Shown here one piece after another: positions 5,197 through 5,539 of a stretch of 5,539 nt of DNA. The DNA comes from Candidatus Bathyarchaeota archaeon (GTDB lineage: Archaea; Thermoproteota; Bathyarchaeia; Bathyarchaeales; UBA233), in NCBI GenBank assembly GCA_007050895.1, contig SMYP01000012.1:7533-13071 (forward strand), written 5' to 3'. The first letter of the stretch is position 1. Each line of letters opens with the position of its first letter. The notes under the pieces are model-generated. The model saw nothing but the letters and a program-made list of their open reading frames with translations, did no database searches and was not told the DNA's origin. The position numbers were made by a program, and so were the translations under genes.

Positions 5197-5539
5197 ATGA
5201 AAACTTTAAGAAAAATAAGGAAAAATGCAAAAGCCCTAAGCCCCGTAGTCGCATCAATCATACTCATCGCCGTCACAGTCGCAGTTAGCATCGCAGTAGC
5301 CGCATGGATGGGAGCACTAACAGTCGGATTCATGGGATCATCCTCAGTCAACATAAATAACATAGCTTTCCAGGGCCTTTCAGATGCCGATGATAACACT
5401 ATCGCTTTGTCATTGAAGAACACTGGTACGAACACAGTCACAATAGCTACTGTAAGAGTAAACAATGTCATTTTCACCACAACGCCCGCTACATTAAGCA
5501 TGGCATCAGGTGATGCTAGCAATTTGATAGTAGATGCTG
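5197..5539 (+). CDS. Type IV pilin / archaellin-like precursor, partial (C-terminus off the right edge)
   Basis: The 114 residues present start with a basic leader (MKTLRKIRKNAKA), then LSPVVASIILIAVTVAVSIA, a hydrophobic helix to about residue 46. The KA-LS junction fits the archaeal prepilin peptidase (PibD/FlaK-type) site, so cleavage after Ala13 would leave Leu14 as the first mature residue. The SPVVA start is typical of the archaeal type IV pilin N-terminal domain. After the helix comes a Thr/Ser/Asn-rich region predicted to be beta-strand (IALSLKNTGTNTVTIATVRV), as in pilin and archaellin heads. The helix anchors the subunit until it is assembled into a surface filament. Archaellin, adhesion pilin and sugar-binding pilin-like protein cannot be told apart from this fragment; no pilus assembly ATPase or platform gene is in view. 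Confidence 0.88.
   Translation, partial: MKTLRKIRKNAKALSPVVASIILIAVTVAVSIAVAAWMGALTVGFMGSSSVNINNIAFQGLSDADDNTIALSLKNTGTNTVTIATVRVNNVIFTTTPATLSMASGDASNLIVDA

Noticed and set aside
5159..5268. Exact 12-bp repeat ATCATACTCATC before and inside the pilin gene (5159-5170 and 5257-5268)
   Set aside because: The second copy is explained by codons of the hydrophobic pilin helix; with only two copies and no symmetry I treat it as chance.

Overview
The window looks archaeal. It has a transcription factor S gene, a type IV pilin precursor with an archaeal class III signal, TATA-like promoters with short leaders, GGTGA/GGAGG-type ribosome binding sites, several TTG or GTG start candidates, and T-tract terminators. 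The small ferredoxin and the pilin would suit a TACK-group lineage such as Bathyarchaeia, but that placement is recalled from family knowledge and was not tested.

Layout: (1) 1-459, minus: the N-terminal 153 residues of a rhomboid-type intramembrane serine protease, running off the left edge. (2) 625-1512, plus: a protein made of four CBS domains, apparently a duplicated Bateman module. (3) 1673-2023, minus: transcription factor S, convergent with the CBS gene. (4) 2222-2674, plus: a small two-cluster 4Fe-4S ferredoxin, divergent from TFS. (5) 2792-3628, minus: a six-helix membrane protein with the conserved helix of small-conductance mechanosensitive channel relatives, convergent with the ferredoxin gene; a nested hairpin lies between them. 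(6) 3629-4660: about 1 kb without a conventional gene. It holds two copies of a 23-bp repeat, a lysine-rich 13-codon micro-ORF with a good ribosome binding site, two stretches that read like broken genes, and an A/T hairpin. (7) 4667-5002, plus: a winged-helix DNA-binding protein. (8) 5197 to the right edge, plus: the start of a type IV pilin/archaellin-like surface protein.

The first five genes are mostly single-gene units in alternating orientation and do not form one pathway. The closest functional pairing is the winged-helix regulator followed by the pilin, in the same orientation but separated by T-tracts and a new promoter. The 1-kb gap is the most unusual part. It may be a graveyard of decayed genes, a source of a small RNA or micropeptide, or a regulatory region for the winged-helix gene. 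I do not see a complete, clearly new multi-gene system here.
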